Source: Roseovarius halotolerans (GTDB taxonomy: Bacteria; Pseudomonadota; Alphaproteobacteria; Rhodobacterales; Rhodobacteraceae). Taken from it: DNA of 64,000 nt. Under the pieces are notes generated by a model that saw nothing but the letters and a program-made list of their open reading frames with translations, was not told the DNA's origin and did no database searches. The DNA lies in assembly GCF_900172255.1 (NCBI RefSeq), contig NZ_FWFU01000003.1:1-64000 (forward strand), in the 5' to 3' direction. A program made the position numbers and the translations under genes. Below are positions 16,856 through 25,954 of this stretch, in pieces. How positions within the stretch are numbered: the stretch's first letter is position 1; each line of letters opens with the position of its first letter.

Positions 16856-17258
16856 TTCCGGGCACCCTGCCCACGGGTCACACCCCCGTGATTCATTCGG
16901 CTCGCCGACCCTTCTCGGCGCAACCCAAGGGCGAGGTCGGAAAGCAACCATATTCAAGGCGCTTAGGGCGTTTTCCTCATGCCCACGGTGGCGGCCTTGA
17001 CGGATTGACGGCGGCGATCCGGCCTGTGAACGCGCCTCGCGCGCCTGCGCTCAAATGTCCCGGCGAGTTGCACAATCGCCCCACTCAGCCGCGTCTCATG
17101 CGCGAAAATGCAATGATGGGTTGGTTTGCGGACGGTCACGCCGCGCTATGGGTGAGTCTTTCGGCTGGCTTTCCGGCATGCCTTGGCACGCTCGTGCGAT
17201 CGCGCCTGTGCCGCGCGGGTACGGCATCCGCCCTGCCCTGACACCGGTGGAAAGTGAT

Positions 17259-17335
17259 TGGTCGGGGCGGCGAGATTCGAACTCACGACCCCCTGTACCC
17301 AAAACAGGTGCGCTACCAGACTGCGCTACGCCCCG
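17259..17335 (-). tRNA. tRNA-Pro (anticodon TGG)
   Basis: The minus strand gives a 77-nt tRNA: acceptor CGGGGCG pairs with CGCCCCG, the D-arm contains GTAGCGCAGTCTGGTAGCGC, the anticodon stem CCTGT/ACAGG encloses TTTGGGT with anticodon TGG, and the T-arm contains GTTCGAATC. The 3' CCA is encoded (17259-17261). The unusual C at position 1 paired with G72 is typical of bacterial tRNA-Pro. Confidence 0.97.
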
Positions 17336-17378
17336 GACCGGCCCCGTATCTACTCTGGCGTTATGAAATTGAAAACCC

Positions 17379-17867
17379 CTAACAGGGCCATGCCGCAAGA
17401 TCGGGATCGACCGATGGGTGACGCATCTGGCTGCCTTCGGCGATGCCCAGCTGGCGCGCCATGCCGCCGTTGATCTCAAGCACGAACTGAATGGCATCGC
17501 CCCCCATCTTGGGACGCAGGTCATGCGGCTGGGCATTCTGATGAATGCGCGTGACCGTGCCGGTCTCGTCCATGAAGATCATGTCGAGGGGAATCAGCGT
17601 GTCCTTCATCCAGAACCCGACCCGCTTTGGCGCCGGGTAGACGAAAAGCATCCCCGCGCTGCGCGCCAGGCTGTCGCGATTCATCAGGCCCTTGGCGCGC
17701 GAAGGCGCATCATCCGCGAGTTCAACGGTGAATCGCGCCTGCCCCCAATCGCCGCGCAGCGCCACCTGGTCATCTCGGCAGACACCACCGGCCAGGGCCG
17801 GCAGCGCAAGGACGACCAGAAGAACACTGAAGATCAGGCTTTGGATTGCTTTACGGCCATTTCCCAT
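17379..17867 (-). CDS. Secreted DUF192 protein
   Basis: This 162-residue protein has a signal peptide (about 1-26, ending ALAGG) and a DUF192 domain (about 45-150) with the family landmarks RAKGLMNR, MLFVYP, FWMKDTLIPLDMIFMD and EINGG. The family is a small beta-barrel of unknown role found in the periplasm or outside the cell. The ATG at 17867 is chosen because GGAGG lies seven bases upstream; a GTG at 17873 is too close to it. The gene overlaps the end of the cold-shock gene by 34 bases, and the two appear cotranscribed. Confidence 0.88.
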   Translation of the reverse strand: MGNGRKAIQSLIFSVLLVVLALPALAGGVCRDDQVALRGDWGQARFTVELADDAPSRAKGLMNRDSLARSAGMLFVYPAPKRVGFWMKDTLIPLDMIFMDETGTVTRIHQNAQPHDLRPKMGGDAIQFVLEINGGMARQLGIAEGSQMRHPSVDPDLAAWPC

Positions 17868-18370
17868 CCACACACCTCCGTGGCCATGCGGCCACGCTTA
17901 CCTTCTATGACGCGCATCGCCAGCGCCTCTCCGGGCTGCAGATCAGCCAGCCCCGAACGGCGCAGGACTTCGACATGGACGAATACATCCTCGTCCCGTC
18001 CGAAGGTATTGGCAAAGCCAAATCCCTTTCCCTTGTCGAACCATTTGACGCGCGCCGGCTCCAGCGGAGCGGCGCGGATCACCTCCGGATCGATCTCGTC
18101 GAGATCCGAAAGCCCGGTGCCTTCGCTGTCATCCGGTGGTTCGATGGAATGTACTTCGACAGCCTGGATACCACGATCGGTATCTTGAACGTCGATCTCC
18201 ACACCGGCCCGGTCAGCGACCGAGCTTTGCCCAAAATTGCGCAATACATTGGCGTGCAACAAGATATCAGGACCGCCTTCATCGGCGATGACAAAACCGA
18301 AACCCTTTACGGGGTCAAACCACTTAACACGTCCTTTTATCCTACGTGTGATTTCATTTTCTTTGGTCAC
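17834..18370 (-). CDS. Cold-shock protein with two CSDs
   Basis: This 178-residue protein carries two cold-shock domains (about 10-70 and 105-170), each with RNP1-like (KGFGFV and KGFGFA) and RNP2-like (DILLHANVL and DVFVHVEVL) nucleic-acid-binding motifs, joined by an acidic linker. Such duplicated CspA-type proteins act as RNA chaperones and are common in alphaproteobacteria. A GTG at 18370 with AGGA five bases upstream is the preferred start; a TTG at 18385 is an alternative. The upstream 125 bases up to pdxH are AT-rich and probably a long 5' leader. Confidence 0.9.
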   Translation of the reverse strand: MTKENEITRRIKGRVKWFDPVKGFGFVIADEGGPDILLHANVLRNFGQSSVADRAGVEIDVQDTDRGIQAVEVHSIEPPDDSEGTGLSDLDEIDPEVIRAAPLEPARVKWFDKGKGFGFANTFGRDEDVFVHVEVLRRSGLADLQPGEALAMRVIEGKRGRMATEVCGWEMAVKQSKA

Positions 18371-18495
18371 TTCATTCCTACCCAAAACAGTCTTTATCCC
18401 CCAAGACTACTTGAAGTTTTGCGACACATCCGCACAGAGTTGCAAGCAGAAAATCCATTTGTATTCAGGGTCTTGCATTTTACGAAACGTGAACG

Positions 18496-19107
18496 TCAAG
18501 GGTTCAGACGTTGAATTTCCCATTCGTTTTCAGGACCTTCACGGCGCCAGACAAACCTGTCATGCAGGCGAAAAGCACCATCAGCCCAGAATTCCATTTC
18601 CACCGGTTCCAGGCGAAAGCCACCCCAGAAATCCGGCCTCGGCGGATTCGTGCCTTTCTGAGCGGTGATCTTCGCGACCCGCGCCATCAGCGCGCCGCGC
18701 GACTCCAGGGGTTGGGACTGATGCGACGCCCAGGCCCCCAAACGGCTCTTGAGCGAACGCGACGCGAAATATGCATCCGCCGCTGCACCATCCTCGCGCG
18801 TGACATTTCCGCGGATACGCAATTGGCGGCGCAGCGACTTCCAGTGAAGCACCAGAGCGGCCCGCCCCGAATGCTCCAGCTCGCGCCCCTTGGCGCTCTG
18901 GTAATTGGTATAGAACCAGAACGCATCGGCGCTGATTTCCTTCAGCAGAACCATGCGCACATTTGGCAGGCCGTCTTGATCCACCGTCGCCAGCGCCATC
19001 GCGTTGGGGTCATTGATCTCGCTCTTCGTGGCTTCGTCGAGCCATTCCCGCGCGATCACGAAAGGGTCGTCGCCCGCGAATATTCCAGTTCTGTCCATCA
19101 CCTTCAC
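18496..19107 (-). CDS. pdxH: Pyridoxamine 5'-phosphate oxidase
   Basis: This 203-residue FMN enzyme oxidises pyridoxine or pyridoxamine 5'-phosphate to pyridoxal 5'-phosphate. Family landmarks are [40 protein letters not shown] and the C-terminal WEIQRLNP. Length fits the family. It is divergent from fabI, with 156 bases between. A 12-bp palindrome CTAGGCGCCTAG lies about 20 bases upstream of its start. Confidence 0.94.
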   Translation of the reverse strand: MKVMDRTGIFAGDDPFVIAREWLDEATKSEINDPNAMALATVDQDGLPNVRMVLLKEISADAFWFYTNYQSAKGRELEHSGRAALVLHWKSLRRQLRIRGNVTREDGAAADAYFASRSLKSRLGAWASHQSQPLESRGALMARVAKITAQKGTNPPRPDFWGGFRLEPVEMEFWADGAFRLHDRFVWRREGPENEWEIQRLNP

Positions 19108-19126
19108 CGCCCGCTTTCTTTCGGCG

Positions 19127-19138
19127 CTAGGCGCCTAG
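19127..19138. promoter_or_regulatory. Perfect palindrome upstream of pdxH
   Basis: CTAGGCGCCTAG is a perfect 12-bp palindrome 20 bases before the pdxH start and 126 before fabI. CTAG is generally rare in proteobacterial genomes, so two copies in one palindrome are notable. A role as operator is possible but unproven. Confidence 0.35.
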
Positions 19139-19263
19139 TCCGATCCGGGCACGGACACAACCACCGACACCCGAGAACCTCGCGTCATTCCCTTGTCCCT
19201 TGATGCCTTACCGGCGATCGCCTAAAGGGAACCTCAAACTGCATGTTGGGCCGAGGTCAAGAA

Positions 19264-20070
19264 ATGTCAAATTCACTGATGGCGGGAAAGCGCGGCCTGA
19301 TCATGGGCCTTGCAAATGACAAGTCGATCGCCTGGGGTATCGCCAAGGCATGCGCCGATGCGGGCGCCGAGCTTGCGTTCTCCTATCAGGGCGAGGCACT
19401 GAAGAAACGGGTCGGCCCGCTGGCCGAGCAGCTTGGCTCCACGGTCGTGCTGCCCTGCGATGTCGGCGACATGGATTCGGTCGAGGCGCTGTTCGCCGAG
19501 CTGGAAAAGACATGGGGCAAGCTCGACTTCGTCGTTCACGCCATCGGCTTCTCGGACAAGAGCGAACTGCGCGGCCGATATGTCGATACCAGCCGTGACA
19601 ATTTCCTCAACACGATGGACATCTCAGTCTATTCCTTCACCGCCATCGCGCAGCGTGCCGAAAAGATCATGGCCGAGGGCGGTGCCATGCTGACCCTGAC
19701 CTATTACGGCGCCGAACAGGTCATGCCGCATTACAACGTCATGGGTGTTGCCAAGGCCGCGCTCGAAGCCAGCGTGATGTATCTGGCCGAGGATCTGGGC
19801 AAGGACGGCATTCGCGTCAACGCCATCAGCGCCGGGCCGATCAAGACCCTGGCCGCCAGCGGCATCGGCGATTTCCGCTATATCCTGAAATGGAATGAAC
19901 TGAATTCGCCGCTGCGCCGCAACGTGACCACCGAGGACGTCGGCAAGGCCGCGCTTTACCTGCTCAGCGATCTGGGCAGCGGCACCACGGGCGAGGTCCT
20001 GCATGTGGATGCCGGGTATCACGTCGTCGGCATGAAGGCCGTGGACGCGCCCGACATCGACAAGACCTGA
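19264..20070 (+). CDS. fabI: Enoyl-[acyl-carrier-protein] reductase [NADH]
   Basis: This 268-residue SDR enzyme does the last reduction of each fatty-acid elongation cycle. FabI landmarks are GKRGLIMGLANDKSIAWGIAK at the N-terminus, the catalytic Tyr and Lys in the Y-x6-K form (YNVMGVAK), and SAGPIKTLAASGIGDF. The ATG at 19264 has GAGG seven bases upstream; a seven-codon longer start is less likely. A LysE exporter gene follows after 11 bases. Confidence 0.95.
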   Translation: MSNSLMAGKRGLIMGLANDKSIAWGIAKACADAGAELAFSYQGEALKKRVGPLAEQLGSTVVLPCDVGDMDSVEALFAELEKTWGKLDFVVHAIGFSDKSELRGRYVDTSRDNFLNTMDISVYSFTAIAQRAEKIMAEGGAMLTLTYYGAEQVMPHYNVMGVAKAALEASVMYLAEDLGKDGIRVNAISAGPIKTLAASGIGDFRYILKWNELNSPLRRNVTTEDVGKAALYLLSDLGSGTTGEVLHVDAGYHVVGMKAVDAPDIDKT

Positions 20071-20081
20071 CCGTCGCGTCG

Positions 20082-20690
20082 ATGCCGGAATTGATCGACA
20101 TCACCGCCCTGCTCGCCTTCAACCTGGCCATCATGGGTGCGCTGGTCTCGCCCGGACCAGCCCTGCTCGCGATGCTGCGCACGGCGCTTGGCGCCGGGCG
20201 GCGCGCGGGCTTCCTCTGCGGGCTCGGGCTGGCCTTCGGCGCGACGCTCTGGAGCCTGCTCGCAGTTCTGGGACTGAGCGCGATCTTTGCTGTCGCGCCC
20301 TGGGCCTTTGTTGCGCTCAAGATCGCGGGCGGGCTTTATCTTGCGTGGTTCGCCTTCATGCTCTGGCGTCAGGCCGATCGCCCCGCACAGGCAGACCTGC
20401 CCGGCGGGCTCAGCGGCTTTCGCCTCGGGCTGGTCACAAACCTCGCCAATCCCAAGGCAGTGGTCTTCATCGCGGCGATCTTCACCACCGTCTTTCCGGC
20501 CATGCCGACCGGCGCCGAGGCCGTGCTGGTTGTGCTCAATCACCTGGCGCTCGAAATCCTGTTCTACAGCCTTCTGACGGTAGGCCTCGGAATTGCCGCG
20601 GTCCGCATCGTCTATCTCAAGTGCAAAGCCCTGTTCGACCGCGCCGCCGCCGCCCTTCTGGGGGTGATGGCGCTGCGCATCGCCACCTGA
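20082..20690 (+). CDS. LysE/RhtB-family amino-acid exporter
   Basis: This 202-residue membrane protein has about six hydrophobic segments and the LysE/RhtB signatures SPGPALLAMLRTALGAGRRAG near the N-terminus and NPKAVVFIAAIF in the middle. The family exports amino acids or related metabolites. It lies 11 bases after fabI and 24 bases before gpt, so it may share the fabI transcript, but nothing links it to lipid synthesis. The substrate is not predictable. A second member is at 60670-61296. Confidence 0.9.
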   Translation: MPELIDITALLAFNLAIMGALVSPGPALLAMLRTALGAGRRAGFLCGLGLAFGATLWSLLAVLGLSAIFAVAPWAFVALKIAGGLYLAWFAFMLWRQADRPAQADLPGGLSGFRLGLVTNLANPKAVVFIAAIFTTVFPAMPTGAEAVLVVLNHLALEILFYSLLTVGLGIAAVRIVYLKCKALFDRAAAALLGVMALRIAT

Positions 20691-20714
20691 CGCCAGCCTG
20701 AAAGGACACCTCTC

Positions 20715-21215
20715 ATGACCGACCGCCTGCCGCACGAAAAGGGCTTCCATGTCAGCTGGGACCAGATTCACCGCGACGCCCGCGCCCTGGCGTGGCGGCT
20801 TCAGGATGTCGCCCCCGAAAACGGCGAATGGCGCGCCGTGGTCGCGATCACCCGTGGCGGCATGGCCCCGGCGATGATCGTCGCGCGCGAACTCGACATC
20901 CGCACCGTCGATACGATCAGCGTGAAATCCTACAACCATCAGACCCAGGCCGCCGCGCAGGTCATCAAATCGCCCGACAGCGCCCTCGTCGGCGATGGCG
21001 AAGGCGTGCTCATCGTCGATGACCTCGTCGATACCGGACGCACGCTCGAAGTGGTGCGCAAGCTGATGCCCAAGGCCCATGTGGCGACGGTCTATGCAAA
21101 ACCGATGGGCCGGGACATGGTCGATACCTTCGTGACCGAGGTCAGCCAGGACACCTGGATCTTCTTCCCGTGGGACATGGCGCTGCAATATGTCGAACCC
21201 TATCGCGGCGCCTGA
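20715..21215 (+). CDS. gpt: Xanthine(-guanine) phosphoribosyltransferase
   Basis: This 166-residue purine-salvage enzyme transfers ribose phosphate from PRPP to xanthine or guanine. The PRPP-binding loop [13 protein letters not shown] spans residues 98-110, preceded by the hood region [12 protein letters not shown]. The C-terminal [13 protein letters not shown] is typical of Gpt. AAAGGAC precedes the ATG. It lies between an exporter and an aminotransferase without clear functional link. Confidence 0.9.
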   Translation: MTDRLPHEKGFHVSWDQIHRDARALAWRLQDVAPENGEWRAVVAITRGGMAPAMIVARELDIRTVDTISVKSYNHQTQAAAQVIKSPDSALVGDGEGVLIVDDLVDTGRTLEVVRKLMPKAHVATVYAKPMGRDMVDTFVTEVSQDTWIFFPWDMALQYVEPYRGA

Positions 21216-21245
21216 GCGAATCACGCGCCCCAACCGGAGACCCGC

Positions 21246-22451
21246 ATGACAACCCTGCCCCGCACCGCGACCACCTTTGCGCCTCCGGTGATGGAAGCGC
21301 GCCGCTGGCTCGAAGGGGTGACGTTCCCGCCCGAGCGCCCGCTGATCAATGTCAGCCAGGCCGCGCCGCTCGACCCGCCGCCCGACGCCCTGCGCCAGGT
21401 GATCGCCGAAGCCGCGCTTTCGGACCCGCAGGCGCATCTTTACGGCCCGGTCCTGGGCCGGCCCGATCTGCGCGCGGAAGTCGCGACACAATGGAGCAGC
21501 GCCTATGGTGGCACTATTTCGGACACGCAGGTCGCCATCACGTCAGGCTGCAACCAGGCGTTCTGCGCCGCCATGGTCACGCTCTGCGCCGAGGGCGACG
21601 AGATAATCCTCCCGACGCCCTGGTATTTCAATCACAAGATGTGGCTCGACATGATCGGCGTCCACACCACGCCGCTGCCCGCCGGGGCCGAGCTTCTGCC
21701 CGATCCGGACGAGGCCGCGCGCCGCATCACCCCCCGCACCCGCGCCATCGTGCTTGTGACCCCCAACAATCCCGGCGGCGTCGAATATCCCGCCGACCTG
21801 GTCCGCGCCTTCTACATGCTGGCCAAGGAGCGTGGCCTTGCGCTGGTGATCGACGAGACCTACCGCGATTTCGACGCCCGTTCCGGCGCGCCGCACGATC
21901 TTTTCACCGATCCCGACTGGGCCGACACGCTGATCCAGCTTTATTCCTTTTCCAAGGCCTACCGGCTGACCGGCCACCGTGTCGGCGCGATGGTCGCCGG
22001 CCCGGACCGTCTGGCCGAGGCCGAAAAGTTCCTCGACAGTGTCACCATCTGCCCCAACCAGCTGGGCCAGATCGCGGCGCTCTGGGGGATGCGCAACCTT
22101 GGCCAGTGGCTGGCGGGTGAGCGCGCCGAGATCCTCGACCGGCGCGCCGCGATCCACGACAACATGCCCGCCATCACAGAGCAGGGCTGGGAACTGATGG
22201 GCTGCGGCGCCTATTTCGCCTATCTGCGTCACCCCTTCGCGATGGCCTCGGATGAACTGGCCCGGAAACTGGTGCAGGAGGCCGGAATCCTTCTGTTGCC
22301 CGGCACCATGTTCCAGCCCGCGGGCGCGCCTTCGGCCGCGCAGGAACTGCGCCTCGCCTTCGCCAATGTCGACCGCGGCGAAATCGGCAGCCTGTTCGCG
22401 CGGCTGGCGGGGCTTGGCTGGCCTCTTGCTCCTCAGACGGCCAGCGCGTAG
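21246..22451 (+). CDS. PLP-dependent class I/II aminotransferase
   Basis: This 401-residue fold-type I enzyme has the aminotransferase landmarks NNPGG (174-178), Asp203 (VIDETY) that holds the PLP nitrogen, Lys237 (SFSKAYR) that forms the Schiff base, and Arg245 region (GHRVG). The order of motifs fits aspartate aminotransferase-like enzymes of unknown specificity. It is 30 bases after gpt and 45 before the PpiD-like gene. No nearby pathway defines its substrate. Confidence 0.88.
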   Translation: MTTLPRTATTFAPPVMEARRWLEGVTFPPERPLINVSQAAPLDPPPDALRQVIAEAALSDPQAHLYGPVLGRPDLRAEVATQWSSAYGGTISDTQVAITSGCNQAFCAAMVTLCAEGDEIILPTPWYFNHKMWLDMIGVHTTPLPAGAELLPDPDEAARRITPRTRAIVLVTPNNPGGVEYPADLVRAFYMLAKERGLALVIDETYRDFDARSGAPHDLFTDPDWADTLIQLYSFSKAYRLTGHRVGAMVAGPDRLAEAEKFLDSVTICPNQLGQIAALWGMRNLGQWLAGERAEILDRRAAIHDNMPAITEQGWELMGCGAYFAYLRHPFAMASDELARKLVQEAGILLLPGTMFQPAGAPSAAQELRLAFANVDRGEIGSLFARLAGLGWPLAPQTASA

Positions 22452-22496
22452 ACAGTCCCGAACCTTAATGTTCCAAGCCGTCTGACAGGGGGCCGC

Positions 22497-24338
22497 ATGG
22501 CAGCCAGAAGCATCTCGAAAACGCTTGTGTGGATCCTGATGGGTCTGTTGATCCTCGGTCTCGGGGGCTTTGGCGCAACCAATTTCTCGGGCTCCGTCTC
22601 GAATGTGGGCCGGGTCGGCGATGCCGAGATACCGGTCGACGATTACGCCCGCGCCCTCCAGAACGAGATTCGCGCCCGCGAAGCCGAACGCGGCGAGGCG
22701 ATGACCTTTCAACAGGCCCGCGAACAGGGCATCCCCGACAGGGTTCTTTCCCAACTGGTCGCCACGGCCGCATTCGATCACGAGACCTCGCGCCTCGGCA
22801 TCTCGATCGGCGATGAGAACCTGCGCGATCAGATCGTGGATATTCAGGCATTTCAGGGGATCAACGGCAATTTCGACCGCGAGGCCTACAAGTTCGCGCT
22901 GGATCGCGCCGGTCTGAGCGAATCCGAGTTCGAGGACGACATGCGCCGCGAAACCGCCCGCGCGCTCGTTCAAAGCGCCGCAATGTCCGGCCTCGCCATG
23001 CCCGAAAGCTACAAGGACACGCTGCTGACCTATCTCGCCGAGGAGCGCGACGTCACCTTCGCGACTCTGGGGCGCGCCGATCTGGCGACCGGCCTGCCGG
23101 AACCTACCGAGGAAGAGCTGCGCGCCTATCACCAGAGCCACCTGCCGCAGTTCACCACGCCCGAAACCAAGCGCATCGCCTATGCCCTGCTGACGCCCGA
23201 GATGATCATCGACAGCGTCGAGGTGGATGAACAGACCCTGCGCGAGGCCTATGACGACCAGATCGAGGAATTCCGCCAGCCCGAACGTCGGCTTGTGGAA
23301 CGGCTAGCCTTCCCCGACACCGCGGCCGCCGAGGCCGCTCTGGAACGGATCGAAAGCGGCGATGCCGATTTTGAAACCCTGGTCTCGGAACGTGGCCTCG
23401 ATCTTGTGGATGTCGACCTCGGTGACGTTGCGCGCGACGATCTCGGCGCGGCGGCCGATCCGGTCTTTGCCGCCGAAGCGGGCAACGTGATCGGTCCGAT
23501 CGACACAGATCTCGGCCCGGCCCTGTTTCGCATCAACGCGGTCCTCGCCGCGCAGGAAACCACCTTTGAAGAGGCGGAGCCGACCCTGCGCGATGCGCTG
23601 GCAGGCGACCGCGCCCGCCGCGTGATCGACAACAGCGTGGGGCGCATCGACGACCTTCTGGCAGGCGGCGCCACCATCGAGGACCTCGCGGCCGAAACCG
23701 ACATGCAGGGCGGCACGATCGACTGGCATCCCGGCGTGACCGAAGACATCGGCGCCTATGACGCCTTCCGCGAGGCCGCTGCGCAAGTCACCACGGATGA
23801 TTATCCCGAGATCATTCAACTGGGCGATGGCGGCATCTTCGCGATGCGCCTCGAACAGGTGATCGAGCCCGAGATCCAGCCGCTCGAAAGCGTGCGCGAC
23901 GCGGTGCGCGCCGGTTGGCGCGAACAGGCCACTGTGGCCGCGCTCAAGGAACAGGCCCTGGGGCAGCTCGACGAGCTGCGCAGCGGTGCCGATTTCGCCG
24001 ATCTGGGTCTCTCGCCGCGCACTGCCGAAGGGCTGACCCGCCAGGGTTTTCAGCCCGACACGCCTCCGGCCTTCATCGAAACGGTGTTCGGGATGGATAG
24101 CGGCGATGTAACCCTCCTCGAAGGCGATGCGCGCGTGTTCATCATCCGCGTCGACGCGATCCGCCCGCCGGCCACCGACAGCGAGGATCTTGAGCGCCTG
24201 CGCGGCGCGCTTGACGAACAGGCCGCCTCTGGTCTGGCGCAGGACATCTACCAGATGCTCGCCGCAGACATCCGCCAGCGCGCCGGGATCGAGATCGACC
24301 AGCAGGCGATCAACGCCGTTCATTCGAACTTCCAGTAA
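22497..24338 (+). CDS. PpiD-like SurA-N domain / parvulin-type peptidylprolyl isomerase, membrane-anchored
   Basis: This 613-residue protein has one N-terminal transmembrane helix (about residues 10-30), a SurA-type chaperone domain (about 35-200) and a degenerate parvulin PPIase segment (about 240-360) followed by a long C-terminal chaperone part. PpiD-type proteins help newly exported proteins fold at the SecYEG exit. The catalytic parvulin motif is not well kept, as in many PpiD proteins, so chaperone activity is more certain than isomerase activity. It ends 11 bases before the GTG of trpE; the two may be cotranscribed. Confidence 0.85.
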   Translation: MAARSISKTLVWILMGLLILGLGGFGATNFSGSVSNVGRVGDAEIPVDDYARALQNEIRAREAERGEAMTFQQAREQGIPDRVLSQLVATAAFDHETSRLGISIGDENLRDQIVDIQAFQGINGNFDREAYKFALDRAGLSESEFEDDMRRETARALVQSAAMSGLAMPESYKDTLLTYLAEERDVTFATLGRADLATGLPEPTEEELRAYHQSHLPQFTTPETKRIAYALLTPEMIIDSVEVDEQTLREAYDDQIEEFRQPERRLVERLAFPDTAAAEAALERIESGDADFETLVSERGLDLVDVDLGDVARDDLGAAADPVFAAEAGNVIGPIDTDLGPALFRINAVLAAQETTFEEAEPTLRDALAGDRARRVIDNSVGRIDDLLAGGATIEDLAAETDMQGGTIDWHPGVTEDIGAYDAFREAAAQVTTDDYPEIIQLGDGGIFAMRLEQVIEPEIQPLESVRDAVRAGWREQATVAALKEQALGQLDELRSGADFADLGLSPRTAEGLTRQGFQPDTPPAFIETVFGMDSGDVTLLEGDARVFIIRVDAIRPPATDSEDLERLRGALDEQAASGLAQDIYQMLAADIRQRAGIEIDQQAINAVHSNFQ

Positions 24339-24349
24339 GGGGCGCAGCG

Positions 24350-25861
24350 GTGGAACTGACACCAGGGTTCGATACATTCGCCAAGGGCTACGAGGCCGGG
24401 CAGAACCAGGTGGTCTATGCCCGCCTCGCTGCCGATCTCGACACGCCGGTGTCGCTGATGCTCAAGCTGACGGGTGCGGCGCGTGACGCCTTCATGCTGG
24501 AATCCGTCACCGGCGGCGAAATCCGCGGGCGCTATTCGATCATCGGCATGAAACCCGACCTGGTCTGGCAATGCCACGGCACCACCAGCCGCATCAACCG
24601 GCACGCCCGCTATGACAGCGACAGTTTCGAGTCCCAGGAAGGTCACCCGCTCGACAACCTGCGCGCGCTGATCGCCGAAAGCCGCATCGACCTGCCCGAA
24701 GACCTCCCCGCCGCCAGCGCCGGGCTGTTCGGTTATCTGGGCTATGACATGATCCGGCTGGTCGAAAACCTGCCCAACGTCAACCCCGACCCGCTCGGCG
24801 TGCCCGACGCGCTGATGATGCGGCCTTCGGTGATCGCGGTTCTGGATGGCGTGAAGGGCGACGTGATCGTGGTTGCGCCCGCCTGGGCGGGTTCGGGCCA
24901 GTCGGCCCGCGCCGCCTATGCGCAGGCCGCCGAACGGGTGATGGACGCCGTGCGCGATCTTGACCGCGCCCTGCCCCGGCAGGCCCGCAATCTTGGCGAC
25001 CCCAGCGAAGATGCGCCGCCGGTGTCGAACTTCACCCATGAGGGCTACAAGGCCGCCGTCGAGAAGGCCAAGGAATATATCCGAGCCGGTGACATCTTTC
25101 AGGTCGTGCCCAGCCAGCGCTGGTCCCAGCCCTTCCGCCAGCCGCCTTTCGCGCTCTATCGCTCGCTGCGGCGCACCAACCCGTCGCCCTTCATGTTCTA
25201 CTTCAATTTCGGCGGCTTCCAGGTGATCGGCGCCAGCCCCGAGATCCTCGTGCGCGTGATGGGCGGCGAAGTCACGATCCGCCCCATCGCAGGCACCCGC
25301 CCGCGTGGCGCAACCCCCGAAGAGGACCGCGCCAACGAGGCCGATCTTCTGGCCGATCCCAAGGAACAGGCCGAGCACCTGATGCTGCTCGACCTCGGGC
25401 GTAACGATGTCGGGCGCGTCGCCCGCATCGGCAGCGTCCACCCGACCGAGGAATTCATCATCGAGCGCTACAGCCACGTCATGCACATCGTCTCGAACGT
25501 GGTGGGCGAACTCGCACCCGATCAGGACGCGCTGTCTGCGCTTCTGGCGGGTCTGCCCGCGGGCACCGTATCGGGTGCGCCCAAGGTGCGCGCGATGGAG
25601 ATCATCGACGAGCTCGAGCCCGAGAAACGCGGTGTCTATGGTGGCGGCGTCGGTTATTTCAGCGCCGGTGGCGACATGGATGTCTGCATCGCGCTGCGCA
25701 CCGCCGTGGTGAAGGACGAGCAGCTCTACATCCAGGCAGGCGGCGGCGTGGTCTTCGACAGCGACGCCGAGGCCGAGTACATGGAAACAGTCCACAAATC
25801 CAACGCCATTCGCCGCGCCGCGGCCGATGCTGCCCGGTTCAGCGGCGACGGGAACGACTGA
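24350..25861 (+). CDS. trpE: Anthranilate synthase component I
   Basis: This 503-residue enzyme makes anthranilate from chorismate with ammonia from TrpG. N-terminal tryptophan-feedback region contains LLESVTGGE-like LESVTGGEIRGRYS, and the chorismate-binding domain shows GDIFQVVPSQRW, IAGTRPRGATPEEDRANE, LLDLGRNDVGR and GAPKVRAMEIIDE. The start is a GTG preceded by AAGGGG at seven bases. Its partner genes trpGDC are 3.6 kb downstream, separated by unrelated genes. No leader-peptide attenuator is visible before it. Confidence 0.95.
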   Translation: MELTPGFDTFAKGYEAGQNQVVYARLAADLDTPVSLMLKLTGAARDAFMLESVTGGEIRGRYSIIGMKPDLVWQCHGTTSRINRHARYDSDSFESQEGHPLDNLRALIAESRIDLPEDLPAASAGLFGYLGYDMIRLVENLPNVNPDPLGVPDALMMRPSVIAVLDGVKGDVIVVAPAWAGSGQSARAAYAQAAERVMDAVRDLDRALPRQARNLGDPSEDAPPVSNFTHEGYKAAVEKAKEYIRAGDIFQVVPSQRWSQPFRQPPFALYRSLRRTNPSPFMFYFNFGGFQVIGASPEILVRVMGGEVTIRPIAGTRPRGATPEEDRANEADLLADPKEQAEHLMLLDLGRNDVGRVARIGSVHPTEEFIIERYSHVMHIVSNVVGELAPDQDALSALLAGLPAGTVSGAPKVRAMEIIDELEPEKRGVYGGGVGYFSAGGDMDVCIALRTAVVKDEQLYIQAGGGVVFDSDAEAEYMETVHKSNAIRRAAADAARFSGDGND

Positions 25862-25868
25862 GGGCGCC

Positions 25869-25882
25869 TTGATTCAGGTCAA
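25869..25882. promoter_or_regulatory. FNR/FnrL-like site upstream of the rhodanese gene
   Basis: TTGATTCAGGTCAA fits the FNR/FnrL pattern TTGAy-N4-rTCAA. Flanking bases extend the symmetry to CCTTGA...TCAAGG. It lies 73 bases before the rhodanese start, a usual distance. Binding is inferred. Confidence 0.5.
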
Positions 25883-25954
25883 GGATCGCACCGACATGCG
25901 CCGATAGACAGACATTCGCATTCCAAAACGCGAATATCTGGAAAAGGAAACCGC

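Larger units (their letters stand above)
16576..17258. other. 683-base gene-free region upstream of nrdJ
   Basis: No convincing coding sequence is seen on either strand; open frames here have no recognisable motifs or ribosome-binding sites. The part next to nrdJ is its promoter/leader with NrdR boxes (16752-16798) and a long AT-rich inverted repeat (16811-16855). The remaining 400 bases up to the tRNA-Pro show nothing recognisable. Confidence 0.5.

Noticed and set aside
16825..17241. A 138-residue open frame upstream of tRNA-Pro
   Set aside because: It starts inside the inverted repeat, has no clear ribosome-binding site, low-complexity composition and no recognisable family.
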